A stretch of DNA of 64,000 nucleotides, taken from positions 15,242,288-15,306,287 of the forward strand of contig NC_079425.1 in NCBI RefSeq assembly GCF_026213295.1, read 5' to 3'. Position numbers and translations under genes: made by a program. The stretch is from Gadus chalcogrammus (lineage: Eukaryota; Chordata; Actinopteri; Gadiformes; Gadidae). The notes beneath the pieces are model-generated. The model had not been told where the DNA came from and ran no database searches. It saw only the letters and a program-made list of their open reading frames with translations. Numbering within the stretch: the stretch's first letter is position 1; each line of letters begins with the position of its first letter. Below are positions 1-45,650 of the stretch, piece by piece.

Positions 1-577
1 CCTTAGAAATTCAAATATGAATACATAGGGTAAGATAATGTTTAACTTACTGTGAGTATCCAATGATTTGGCTCATTCACTACCCCCAGAATGACTGTAC
101 AATGATGGTTACACTTCTAAAATAACACAATTCACTGTTAAAAAACAACCACAATATACAGTAAATCATCAATCAGAAAAACTACAACCTGTGTCTTCCC
201 TTCCAAATTTGTGTCATTGTAAATGTATCAATGGAAAGTGCCTGTTCGCCCCCTTGGCAAATATGCTTTTGGATCATTCAAAGCAGGGTGGCATTGATCA
301 CCAGGGGAAAGCAAATCCATTTGAAAATGAAGTCAGTTAAAGCACAGATATCCCAATAAAACAGCTCGTATGGTCCGATTCTTCAGAGCAGAACATGGAC
401 ATTTTTGCCGTCCCCTGTAACATCTAACATGAAAAAAATAAACATTTATAACTATTCAATCGATTCAATATCTTCTCTCCTGAACAACTGTTTTTGTTTG
501 AGTTACCTGGTTGAACAATTACATAAAAATGTACAATACCAGGGTGAGCTTCATAGCGTTACATACATTTCTCTGAA
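1..577. other. AT-rich sequence without a recognised gene
   Basis: No exon with convincing coding content and splice sites is seen on either strand, and no repeat boundary is recognised. Confidence 0.5.
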
Positions 578-1018
578 GTGGAGGTGTCTGCAGGTGGAGT
601 GGAGGTGGCAGGTGGAGCAGAGGTGGCGTGGAGGTGGCGAGTGGAGGTGGCAGGTGGAGTGGAGGTGGCGAGTGGAGGTGGCAGGTGGAGCGGAGGAGGC
701 AGGTGGAGTGGAGGAGGCAGGTGGAGTGGAGGAGGCAGGTGGAGTGGAGGTGGCAGGTGGAGTGGAGGAGGCAGGTGGAGCGGAGGTGTCTGCAGGTGGA
801 GCGGAGGTGTCTGCAGGTGGAGTGGAGGTGTCTGCAGGTGGAGTGGAGGTGGCAGGTGGAGCGGAGGTGGCAGGTGGAGCGGAGGTGTCTGCAGGTGGAG
901 CGGAGGTGTCTGCAGGTGGAGTGGAGGTGTCTGCAGGTGGAGTGGAGGTGGCAGGTGGAGCGGAGGTGGCAGGTGGAGTGGAGGTGGCAGGTGGAGCGGA
1001 GGTGGCAGGTGGAGTGGA
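578..1018. repeat. GC-rich VNTR with 18- and 21-bp units
   Basis: The tract alternates an 18-bp unit (GGAGGTGGCAGGTGGAGY) and a 21-bp unit in which GTGTCTGCAG replaces GTGGCAG. Three 21-bp plus two 18-bp units form a 99-bp higher-order block present twice in tandem (780-878 and 879-977). Both unit lengths are multiples of three, so several frames on both strands stay open through the array. The resulting low-complexity peptides (GGVEEA-like, STCHLHS-like) have no family features and I do not regard them as genes. Confidence 0.9.
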
Positions 1019-1682
1019 TAAAAAATACATTCTTGGTTGACAAATTCTCCTCCTACAAATTTCAGAATGCACTGTGTGACCTCGGCTGCAGATTTAGATT
1101 TGATGGCATAGGCCTGTGACTATCGAGGTAAAGTAGTCCACCATTACACAGATGTACTGATTTCCCTGATCAGTCATCACCAGTTTGCCAACTTGGTCCA
1201 TGCCTTATTAGTTCATAAGGAACTTTGGTCTGTTTGAAAACAAACAGAGAAAGAGGTAATTGCTATGTAATTCACACATGAAATATGTTGAAAATATGAT
1301 GAATATTCCTCCCATCTACTATAAAAGGAACATGGATTAAAAGAAACAAAAATGTAATGTCTACCTTTATTGGTTTTTACTCTGTGCCAAGCATGTCGAT
1401 TTTGCTGACACACCGTGCATTGTGAAGATATTTTCATGTGATTTGACGCTTTTTTGTTGTCTGAATAAAGTAGAAAATTATTAAATATGAAAGCATAAAC
1501 AAACCAATTATCAGTGTCGGTTGGCATGCCAGGCCAGAAGAACCGTTGTGAAATCTTTGTCCTGGTATATTTTGGCCTCAATGTGCACCAATGTCGCTGC
1601 AGTAAAATTCTTAAACAAGGCGTCGGCCTCAGCTGCCCCACAGACCACTTTCACTTTTTCCTCCTTGTCCGAGCTAGAGGTG
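1019..1682. other. Non-coding sequence, nothing recognised
   Basis: Mixed-composition sequence with only short open frames. No splice-bounded exon, RNA gene or repeat boundary could be supported. Confidence 0.4.
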
Positions 1683-1860
1683 GCTCGGTTGCGAACGAAT
1701 CAGTTCGAATGAACGATTCGAATGAACGAGAGAGAGGAACCGAACTGGTTCCTCTCTCTCGTTCGTCTCGTTCGTCTCGTTCATTCTCAGGCTCGACTCC
1801 TCCAAGACCCACTAGTCGCTGACTCACTGACAGTTCGTTCAATCACTGTGTGAGTGGTGA
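1683..1860. repeat. Palindrome-rich repeat (GAACGA/TCGTTC type)
   Basis: The segment is dense in GAACGA and TCGTTC motifs. It contains a near-ideal hairpin with 17-bp arms at 1725-1741 and 1747-1763 and a 5-nt loop. The composition resembles inverted-repeat DNA elements common in fish, but I could not define outer ends or a target duplication. Confidence 0.5.
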
Positions 1861-2796
1861 AGAGGGACCGACTGAGAGACGTGACGACTCACGAGATCAT
1901 GCGAATCGTATGCTGTTCTAGGACTGAGTCTAGGACGCTCTCGTTGAATTTTAGCCAATGAGAGACAGGAATCAACTGGTTTCTTCGGGTAAAATAATCA
2001 AATGGGCTTAGTGAGTGAGGTATCTATTATTCACATTGGCCATCTGTTGCATGGACGTATTTAAAGGATACATTGTACATACTGAATTTACAATGTATGG
2101 ATTGCGACTAACTGCTTGTGGACTCTGTGATGATCGCAGTCATGAATAATTGTGTACACATACAGATATGAGGATGACAAATGAGCTGAAAACATTTGGT
2201 TGGGGTTTGACTCCTTTTTCCCGCATTTACGGGAGGGGGTCGTAGAATTCGACGGTCCGCTGTCATTGATTGTGAATGACCCATCGTTGATTGCGACCTG
2301 CTATACCTGACAACATTTTAGCAGGTTAACCTATCGTTCAAGTCCTTTTCCCTGTCGACTCATCGGCCTGGAGAAGCAGACTGACTCGCTCTCCCAGCCG
2401 AACCCTCACGGTAAGTGGCGTATAATACCAGCAATGGTAGATTGTGACTGACGTGTATAGATGGCAAAAAGGCAATGTAAAAGAGCTTTTAAGAAAAATG
2501 GCACAAGATACATCAGGGCTTCGTGGTGACCAGGGACATTGACCCCCTCGTAAACTAATAAAAAGGGTCAAGGCAAAATTCATAAAAACTGTGAGGGACT
2601 TAACCGAGTGACCTGGGTTGGACCGGTTTAAGAGCCGAGCCGAGCACCTCCGTGAACGACATACCACGGTGACACTAAAAAGGGTTCGATCGAGGTTAGT
2701 CCCGAGGGGCGTCCGACACTACGGTGTGTATTACGTGGCCCTATATCGCCCCGCTTTCGGGGAGAACACTCAACACCTTCAATATTTCAGTTCCTG
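1861..2796. other. Non-coding sequence, nothing recognised
   Basis: No supported gene. Part of it (about 2620-2790) is locally GC-rich, but I recognise no family. Confidence 0.35.
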
Positions 2797-4640
2797 TTAT
2801 TGGCTGTGTAAGCTCTTATTCTGTTCATTAGTCACCGCTGGGAGCCTTAACAATTCTAAATAATTTCTAATTGCTTCTTTATCTATAGTTGATTTTGGGG
2901 TATACAGATCTGGGTAAAATTCCCTGAAACATAATGTAATCTTAAATTTCTCCCTCTTATAAATGCCATTTTTATCCTTGATAGTGACTATTGTAGATCT
3001 TTCATGTTGTTTCTTCAACTTAAAAGCCAACTTTTTCAATGCTCTAGGACTGTTATTGTTACGCCTCCTTCTGCTGCACGGTCCAACATCCCCATCTAGT
3101 GGTCACCTGGACGCCACTGGTCCTCATTCTTCCGACAAACCTGTCTTCAATCCGCATCTCCACTGCCTACTTCAGCCGGGATTTCCAATCAGCCGGCGCC
3201 AGTTCGTCGTTTACTACACCTCACCTCAGTCAGTATCGGTCCTACCAGCGTTAAACTAAGATCAGCTCGTTTTCCCTGTTCCCTCCTCAGTAACTCTCTT
3301 CCCTCTGCTTTAGTTCTCCGTCCGGCACCCTGCTTACCTGTTGCCGAACCCCTGCCGGCCCGACTACCCGCCTGCCGCTGAACCCTCGCCTGCCTGACTA
3401 CCCGCCTGTCGCCAAGCCCTTGCCTATACCCCCGTCTCTGCCTCCCTGTGTCAAGCGTTTGGGTCCTCTCGTCCTGTTCCATAACAGTTATCGGCTTTGG
3501 CTGCAAAGCTGTTTTTCTCCATTGATTCTATTGTTTTAGTAATTTTTTAGCTGCATGTAATTGTGTTTGCATCTCTTTTGTCATGTATGTTTCATGGTAT
3601 GTTTGCAAATCCCTTCTTCTCCAGTTTGGTCTTTTCTCTTTCTTTTTGTTTTGTTTTTTCCAAAATGAGTATGCAATTATTTCTGCTCGGACTGTTGCTT
3701 TTGCAGCTTCCCATAATATTATGACCGATACCTCCCCAATGTCATTGATCTCAAAGAAGAACTGGATTATATATGCCATTTTCTCCTTCAAACCCTGGTC
3801 CCCCAGTAATGAATTATTCATTCTCCTGGGTTTCTCCTTTATCTTTGTTCATACTCAAATCCATTATGACAGGAGCATGATCTGTTATTGTTATGGGTAA
3901 TATTTCACATTTTCAGACTCTTGCAATATCATTCCTAAACAAAAAGTAGTAGTCCAGTCTTGAAAATACCTTGTGTGCATGGAGAAGAAGGTGAGAGCTT
4001 TCTCTTGGGGGAAACAACACTTGGGGGAAACAACACCAAACATCTGTTAACCCTATATCCATTTGGGCTCTTCGGAATAGATCAGCTGCTTCCTCTGACT
4101 TGTTTTGTCCTACTCTGGGTCTGCTTTCTGGTGCATCACCAAATTAAAATCACCACCCAAAATTGTAATTACCTGTGCCTCCATCATTAGCAGTTGTAAT
4201 ACTCTTTTCAAGAGTTCATCCCCTTTCCCTGGAGGGTTGTAAAAATGTATGAGGGTTTTAAGATGTGCTTCTATCTCACCAATTACTACCACATGTTCCT
4301 TCTTTGTCTCTTATGCATTTTGCTTTCTGGGACATGAGATTGTTTAAAGGATTGATACTCCTCTTTTAGCTGTTGTGTGGGAGGAATAGAACACTTGAGC
4401 ATTACTTCTCCAATTTAACGTGTTCTACTGTACTTAAATGAGTTTCTTGGAAGTTAATTTCTCCTCCTTCTTTCTTAAGATGCTGGAGCACCCGTTCCCC
4501 TTTATGGCATTATTCAACCCATTTCTCTAATTTTCCACATGAGAACAGCTTCCTCCCTTGCCAGCCTCTTACCAAACCCCTCGGTCTTGAACTTCACATT
4601 TTTGCAACCTTTTCTACGTGGTTACTAATGAGCTTCCACC
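2797..4640 (-). mobile_element. Degraded L1-type LINE (endonuclease and linker region)
   Basis: Read on the minus strand, 4292-4110 gives an APE-type endonuclease block with VVIGEIE, a YNPPG segment and GGDFNLVM. Further down come SRLDYYF and ITDHAPVIMD, matching the C-terminal SDH-type motif of L1 endonucleases. Upstream, about 4450-4400 encodes NFQETHLSTVEHVKL-like residues. 3821-3528 and 3039-2797 encode the lysine-rich linker (SFWKKQNKKKEKR, then CFREFYPDLYTP) between endonuclease and reverse transcriptase. Stops and frameshifts throughout show that it is dead. A GC-rich foreign block (about 3060-3500) interrupts it. The reverse transcriptase is missing. Confidence 0.75.
3060..3500. repeat. 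Unclassified GC-rich insertion inside the LINE relic
   Basis: This block is richer in G+C than its surroundings and has no counterpart in L1 ORF2. It separates two pieces of the L1 linker that read in the same direction, so it probably inserted after the LINE. No terminal repeats or target duplication could be assigned. Confidence 0.4.
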
Positions 4641-4981
4641 GTATATTTTGGAATAGCAGGGCCTTACTGCCTAATCCCGGCCATAAGAAGGTTACTATGG
4701 CTATGTGTGCAGGGCTAATACATGCATCTACTGGTATGGTGGACAGCATAAGATGTCTTGGAGTCTCTCCCCATTTGTCTATTTATTGATATTTCCAACA
4801 TTTTTGGTGCCCTCATTTATAATATGCAAAGAAATGGATAAGAAAAGGGTCTTCAAATCAACCTTTCAAAACATAGCCTACATCTTATTAAGCACTGGGT
4901 TATTCAACCAGAGTGAAAGAGCTCAGAATTACCATATAGATACTATTTAAATTAAAAATATGACTATATTCCCATCATTGC

Positions 4982-5101
<120 letters not shown>

Positions 5102-5328
5102 CAAACGTGTGTTTATGCAGTGTGTGTGTGCCTGCACGTGTGTGTAGGCAGTGGGCTATTAAATCATAGTCTCAAACTTTTAGGCTATAATTGTTTGAAT
5201 GTCTTTATCTACCTCAGGGTCGGATGAAAACCATCGCAGTCTCTGGCTCTCCACTGGTTTTCTGTCCCTTGACTTTCTGGAATGGAACAGGTGGCTCACC
5301 TGTTTCTCCTCTCTTGGCATTGTACAGG

Positions 5329-6180
5329 CAGTGGCGGCTCGCCTATAGAGGGCGCTGGGCCACCGCCCTCCCGCCGACCGGCCATCTTTTCTTTTTTAAA
5401 TATATTTTTATATATATTTTTTAATAATCTTCTCATTTTGAGAATTAATCTATTTTAATTGCATTCGAATAATGCTCTTACTTTAGAATATCTTTGGAAT
5501 CCCCCATAATTAAATCTTCATTCACTTACATGTTCAACGTTCATTTTGGTGAAGTAGATGTCTTCCGTGGGGCGCAGTTCGCTCAGCCCCACATGCCTGA
5601 ATTATTAGCCAATGGTTCCCCCGTTGCTAGGCAGAATAGTACATAATTTCGCCAATCAGCGTCGTCGAATTGTAAGGCTTTGGGGCGCTCAATATATAGC
5701 CCCAAGCGCAGTGCAGCGTCCACTGCGCGTAACCGCGCATTTGCCATTACCTCAGAGATCAGCAAGATGGCGACTTTGAGTACTGCTACCACTGTTTCCC
5801 TGTGAGTTCAGCTAGCCCCAAATTTAGTTAAGTCTTTGCTTATGAATCCCTTCGAAAGAAGAACATTTGCAGAAAAATTGCAAGTAAAAGTACTCGGAGC
5901 AGAAAAGCCAGAAATGAACATAACCCTGATAGAGCCTACAAGAGAAGTTTTTCCAGAGTTTGGTTCCGGCTTGGCTAACTAGCTGTGGGTATGCCAATGC
6001 AATTTTTTGCTTTCCTTGTATACTTTTTAAAATAAGTGCGTGTGATAGTTCCTGGACACAGGCAGGGTTGACAGACCTGAAACATCTGTCAGAACGGATA
6101 AAAAAACACAAGCGAGCAAGAGTGCATATGAACAACTGTGTGAAGCTAGCCATGCTAGAGGTAAGCAACTTCTATTTATT
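5329..6180 (+). mobile_element. hAT transposon 5' part with transposase-exon relic
   Basis: The likely left end is the CAGTGGCGG motif at about 5329. A transposase-like exon begins at ATG 5842 with MNPFERRTFAEKLQVKVLGA. After a frame break it continues with the TTF-type zinc-finger signature FCFPCILF, then TDLKHLSERIKKHKRARVH, ending at 6160 immediately before a GTAAGC splice donor. These are hallmarks of hAT/ZMYM-type transposases. The frameshift near 5960 and the absence of a recognisable RNase-H domain downstream mark it as a fragment. The family call rests on recalled motifs, not a database comparison. Confidence 0.7.
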
Positions 6181-6239
6181 CCACTAGCCTATATGTATTT
6201 CCCTTGAGATGGACACTGGTTGCAGTCCCTCACAACCTC

Positions 6240-6900
6240 CCCCACCCCTTCCTTGTTGCAGGACCACCTATGATGTACCGCTGGGACACGCCGCGAGGCA
6301 ATCTCTCCTGAGCCTTGACAAAATCATCATGGTAGGAGTCCGTTGAGAAGACAAAATGCTTCTTTGCCACCATATGGTCAAGGGACTGGAGACCCCTCGA
6401 ACGTTGGTGGGAGGTTCATCAAGGCATGGAATATTGCATTGCCATCTTGGATGTAGAAAGCCTCCTTTGAATAAGACATCTTCAGGAGCATCTCCCATCA
6501 AGTAGTGAAGCATTGCAGCCTTGTTGGTCTTATTGGACCAACAGCCTAGGCATCAGCTGTGCCTAGGCTGGGAGGAACTGGGTAGAGTGAGTACCGCATC
6601 AGCTCGTCAAGGTTGAGGGCTTCATCCAGGTTCTGTGACTTGATGAGCAGCATGAAGACTAGGTCACTTTGTTCACTGCAATACCTGCAAAGATGAACAG
6701 GTGAACAATACTGTTTTCCTCAGTATGCAGGAAAACAGTAATTAACAGTAATTACATTTTCTATATGAGGAGTATGGGGTATCATACCTTTCCTTGGGAG
6801 GCAATGAGCTTGACTGTCTTGTTTGAGGCATCCATAGTCTTCAGCTTCAGCTTCTTGATTGGCTAAAAGAACAGCTCCTCAGAAGAGCCACTTACAAATG
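6240..6900 (-). mobile_element. Relic of a transposable-element ORF, minus strand
   Basis: The minus strand encodes, across several frames, SDLVFMLLIKSQNLDEALNL, then RYSLYPVPPSLGTAD, NKAAMLHYLMGDA, DGNAIFHALMNLPPTFEG, and finally VAKKHFVFSTDSYHDDFVKA with IIGGPATRK. I recognise this order as an ORF recurrent in teleost repeats, but I cannot name the transposon superfamily with confidence. Multiple frame changes and stops show decay. A splice acceptor-like TTTGCAG precedes the SDLVF block. Confidence 0.55.
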
Positions 6901-7160
6901 CTGTGTAGCAGAGCCAGCTTGTCAGTTGCAGATCCTTTAATTTTACTGAGTGGTGTGCAATCTGCATGCTCAAAGCCATGTACTGTACATGTAAAATACA
7001 AGTTTTAGGACAATGGTCTTCTGATTTGACACCATCATCTCTCTTGGATTTCTTTGAGGCAGGAGTGAACTCTTCAGACTCACTATTATTTTCTTTCTTG
7101 GGTTACTTTGACTTGGACTTGGTTTTGTCGTGTTGGATAATACTGAGGGCACCTACACGT

Positions 7161-7283
<123 letters not shown>

Positions 7284-7439
7284 ATCCGTGTGCATGGGTG
7301 GAGAAAACATAGTTCCCACAAGATCTCTGATCATTCAAGAAGCAAAGGGAGAGGGAGGACATATTTCCCGCAAGAACTCTGACAGTTCTCATAATAACTG
7401 ATAATCCTCGCAGCATGGGGGGTGGGGCAAAAATAGTTC

Positions 7440-7860
7440 CCACGAGAACTTTGATAATTCATTCAACATTCCTCTCTGCATTTGTGCCTCAACTAAACAG
7501 TTTGAAAATGACCAGACAGGAAATGATTTGCTGCCACTGAGGTTCTGTCACAGATTTTCAGGGTGGAAGCAATATATGTGAGGATGTTTCTGATACACAG
7601 GATAGTTTTGAGGAGGACCCTGATTATGCGGCATCCTCCTCTGATGAGCATAAAGCCAGTGACATAGGACATTCTGACCCTCCTGTGGTTTCTCAAACAC
7701 AATTATACCCCCTTGTCATATCTCACCCACCAAGAACTGACATGAAATCAAAAAATGGAAAGCTGCTGATCCCGTTACAAGACGGGGTAGACTGAATGCA
7801 GCTAATGTCATCAAAATGGTTCCAGGCCCTACCAGATATGATAGCAGTCATATACAAGAT
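7440..7860 (+). other. Coding-looking acidic fragment, probably transposon-derived
   Basis: From about 7570 one frame reads YEDVSDTQDSFEEDPDYAAS, followed by a Ser/Asp-rich stretch and LVISHPPRTDMKSKNGK, before a stop. Acidic leaders of this kind precede zinc-finger or transposase modules in fish repeats. No complete domain or start site is visible, so I assign no function. Confidence 0.3.
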
Positions 7861-8208
7861 ATACAATCTGCATTTTAGCTATATTATATTTTACAATGTA
7901 TATATATTTTACTATATTTGAATATCAACATAAAGCCCTGCGAACACCAAAACACCATGTTTTTAATTTTAAGTAAATTAATGAGATAGTACAGTGATTT
8001 GCATGTTTCACAATCATATATATATTGTATACGGATAGTATGGATATTGTAACACAGCACTGGTCTACAGAAGGCCGGTAGTATTGACCTCCTACTGGAA
8101 CTGACCGTGATAAGTTCATGCTTGGCAGTATGAACTTATCACATATATATGATTATATTTATAATCATAATGATTGTACAGTATATTGTCATATACAATC
8201 AATACTTG

Positions 8209-8346
8209 GGGCCCTATCTTGCATCCAGCGCAATTGACTTTCTCACTGGCGCATGTGTCTTTGCTAGTTTGCAACTGGCGCAGAGCGTTCTTTTCCCTCC
8301 TGCGCCACGCGTTGGTAAATTAAGGAATGATCTTGCGCCCCAAGGG
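8209..8346 (+). mobile_element. 5' fragment of the GGGCCCTAT MITE family
   Basis: This stretch is nearly identical to the left end of the complete element at 13748-14756: GGGCCCTATCTTGCATCC, then GCGCAATTGAC, GCAACTGGCGCAGAGCG and TTGCGCCCCAAGGGGC. Homology stops at 8347, where a different inverted-repeat element begins. The remainder of this copy is not found beyond that element. Confidence 0.85.
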
Positions 8347-8838
8347 GCAATCACTTCAAAGTTATAGTTTTGTGCTCAAAAGCTGTGACCCGCTCCAGCC
8401 CAAGCTGGAGCACATGACCATCACACTTGAGCCACAATGGAAGACCAGCTGAAAATATATGAAGGTTGAACAAGTTATGAAGTCTGAAGTAGTTGAAGTG
8501 TCAGAGAATGGGCGGATGGCTCAGCTGTCCTCCCATTGACTTCCATTGTACAAAATAATATTTTTAAATCAGAATATCATAAAAATTAAAAAAATTGGCT
8601 TTAAAATGTGGAACAGTTGGGAGCAATTCAAAGCTAATATGAACATATTAAAGTGGAATTTAGTCTCTAGGTGAAAAAATTGTGGAAGGAGTAGAGTCCC
8701 AAAATTTGTAGAGAATAAGAAAGAAAGAAAGAAAGAAAGAACGAAGAAGAACTAAGAAGATTAATAGTCATGTGCTCCAGCTTCGGCTGGAGCGGGTCAC
8801 AGCTTTTGAGCACAAAACTATAACTTTGAAGTGATTGC
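8347..8838. mobile_element. MITE with 71-bp terminal inverted repeats
   Basis: 8347-8417 and 8768-8838 are reverse complements with, by eye, one mismatch in 71 bp. Each arm contains an inner palindrome around GCTCCAGC/GCTGGAGC. The 350-bp interior is non-coding and includes an AAAG microsatellite (about 8720-8745). The structure fits a foldback MITE. It joins directly to the truncated MITE at 8209-8346, suggesting insertion into it. No target duplication could be defined. Confidence 0.85.
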
Positions 8839-11950
<3,112 letters not shown>

Positions 11951-12437
11951 CTCCTAAAACCAGCTGTCCTGCTTCTGTTCACAGCTCCCATTAGTCTTTT
12001 TCCCTCGTCCCATTATATCTCTCTCCTTCTCTCTCTCCCTGCCATCTCTCTCCCCCCCCCCCCCCTTTCTCTGTCATCCCCACTATTTCTCCTTTTCTCT
12101 CTCTCTCTTTCCTTCCCTCTGTCTCCTCTGCCTCTCATTGGCCTTTGACTGACAGCACATGTGCTGGGGTATTTGGGAGGACAGGGGGGCTGAAATATTA
12201 ACCCCTACAGCCCACTACCCCTATGGGGGGGGGGAGAAAGAGGGTGGAGCTATGAGGCCCCCACATTTGGAATGAGAGACACAAACAGTCAGAGAGACAT
12301 AGCGAGAGAAGGAGATTGACAGAAAGAGAGACAAGAGTCTGGAGAGAGAGAGAGGGCATTGAGTGTGAGATCTCTCCATAGAGCGGTCTTCAGGACATCA
12401 TATCCCTGGTGCTCTACAGAGGGTCGACGTTCAGAAG
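11951..12437 (+). promoter_or_regulatory. cdh15: Putative cdh15 promoter and 5' UTR
   Basis: This is the half kilobase directly before the cdh15 start codon. It has a CAGCTG E-box at 11961-11966 and a 14-bp palindrome CAGCACATGTGCTG at 12153-12166 that holds overlapping CANNTG E-boxes. The region is rich in CT and then AG runs. M-cadherin is a muscle gene, and E-boxes are bound by MyoD-family factors, so these sites are plausible control elements; that link is inference. No clear TATA box was found. The transcription start is probably near 12250-12400. Confidence 0.4.
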
Positions 12438-33868
<21,431 letters not shown>

Positions 33869-34277
33869 CGGGAGAGCCACAGACCCTTTAGACTTAAGGG
33901 CTGGCTGATCAACATCTCACCTGACAGATAATAGGGACCCTTTAAATCACCTTTTAATATACGAACCGATGCTTTACGGATGGCTCTGGGAAGTGTTAAA
34001 AGCAGTATTAGAGAAGCTAAGGGTGAATGCTGAGCCTAAATGAGTTTGGAACAAGGATTTGAGTTGCAGTGTTCATGACTGAGGTTGTTAGATCTTGTGA
34101 ATTGCATGACAATCACAGACCACACTGGATTAGGAAGCTTTTAAATGTGTCAGTTTTTATATTATTATTTTGTAAGATACATGAGTTTTGATCATATTGA
34201 TTTTGTTTTGAACTGTATTTTTCCTTCTTTTTTTTTATCATAAATACTCCCGTATATGAAAGTTTACAGCATCAGTC

Positions 34278-34359
34278 AAATTATCAAGAAAAACCCACTA
34301 TGAAGTAAAATGATCAAAGTAGATTATTTTACTTCATAGTGGGTTTTTCTTGATAATTT
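34278..34359. repeat. Perfect 34-bp inverted repeat in the cdh15 3' UTR
   Basis: 34278-34311 and 34326-34359 are exact reverse complements separated by a 14-nt loop. In RNA this forms a long uninterrupted stem only 8 nt before the poly(A) signal. Confidence 0.95.
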
Positions 34360-34367
34360 CTCTTCTG

Positions 34368-34373
34368 AATAAA
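34368..34373 (+). terminator. cdh15: Candidate cdh15 poly(A) signal AATAAA
   Basis: First AATAAA after the cdh15 stop codon, giving a 3' UTR of roughly 520 nt. TG/T-rich sequence follows. Confidence 0.6.
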
Positions 34374-34464
34374 TGTAATATTAGATTTGTTATCTGCACT
34401 GTTGATTTTAAATTTAAACTTTCAAAGTTAACAAATTAAACAAACATTACAGTCCAAATGTTAT

Positions 34465-34470
34465 TTTATT
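34465..34470 (-). terminator. spg7: Candidate spg7 poly(A) signal
   Basis: TTTATT on the + strand (AATAAA on the minus strand), 565 bp past the spg7 stop. If both signals are used, the two 3' UTRs end within about 100 bp without overlap. Confidence 0.45.
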
Positions 34471-35034
34471 TCAAATACTTTTTAAATATTTTAAGCATTT
34501 TTACACAAATGTACACATCAGTCATCAGAAGCAGTTTTGAAGTCTGAAGAAGTCTACACTGGAGGTGTGGACTCGTCTTCTTCAACTCGCTATGCTTTTA
34601 ATTCAGCCATACACACTGCTAGCTGAATTAATTCTGTAGGCTGTATTTCCCATTAATTAGCAGATCAAGAAATTTGGTTTAAAACATTGCTTTGTGTGTT
34701 ATGTTTTCTGAAGCTCTGATCTACTTTTTTCAGCCTTTGGTAATGTCAAGCTCACATATAGGAACAATAAAACAAAACCTTTTCATTCTTATATAAACAC
34801 AATTGAACCCTTTGAGGATGCCAACTGATTTGTACTGGAAAAGACCAAACAAATCAACCACGAAAGAAAATGGACACACAGTCCGTTTCAGCCCACTGTA
34901 TATTTGGCTAGCTTAGCTTAAGTCTAGCTTGGCTGTAGCTCAGCCTAGCATTAGCCCATCTAAATTTAGCACATCCTAGCTTAACCTAGCATATAGAGCC
35001 TTGCAGCCAGAGAGCAAATTGTGGGGCAGGTGTG

Positions 35035-45421
<10,387 letters not shown>

Positions 45422-45650
45422 GTTGATATCGGTCGCGTTAATCCAATGGTATAATTGGCGTCAAATGCATAGCTTGAAATCGTATTTCGTCGTTGCAGGT
45501 TTGTTTGCCTGTGTCCTAGCTGTTTGCTAGTTAAGTCACCGTGAGGGTACGTAGTTACACAAAGACGTGCATTGCGTTTGCATTGCGCAGAGAACACAGC
45601 ACTACAGCGTCCTATGTAAATACAACAACCTTAAAAACTATACATAATGA
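45422..45650 (-). promoter_or_regulatory. spg7: Putative spg7 promoter and 5' UTR
   Basis: Immediately upstream of the spg7 ATG. It contains an inverted CCAAT (45443 region), several CpGs and no TATA box. The start site is not determinable. Confidence 0.35.

Noticed and set aside
405..1119. Several overlapping frames of 140-210 codons on both strands
   Set aside because: They run through the 18/21-bp VNTR whose units are multiples of three. The peptides are low-complexity and have no start context, splice or domain support.
2600..2790. A possible tRNA or small structured RNA around GGTTCGATCG
   Set aside because: I could not fold a cloverleaf: no matching acceptor stem or A box at the right distance.
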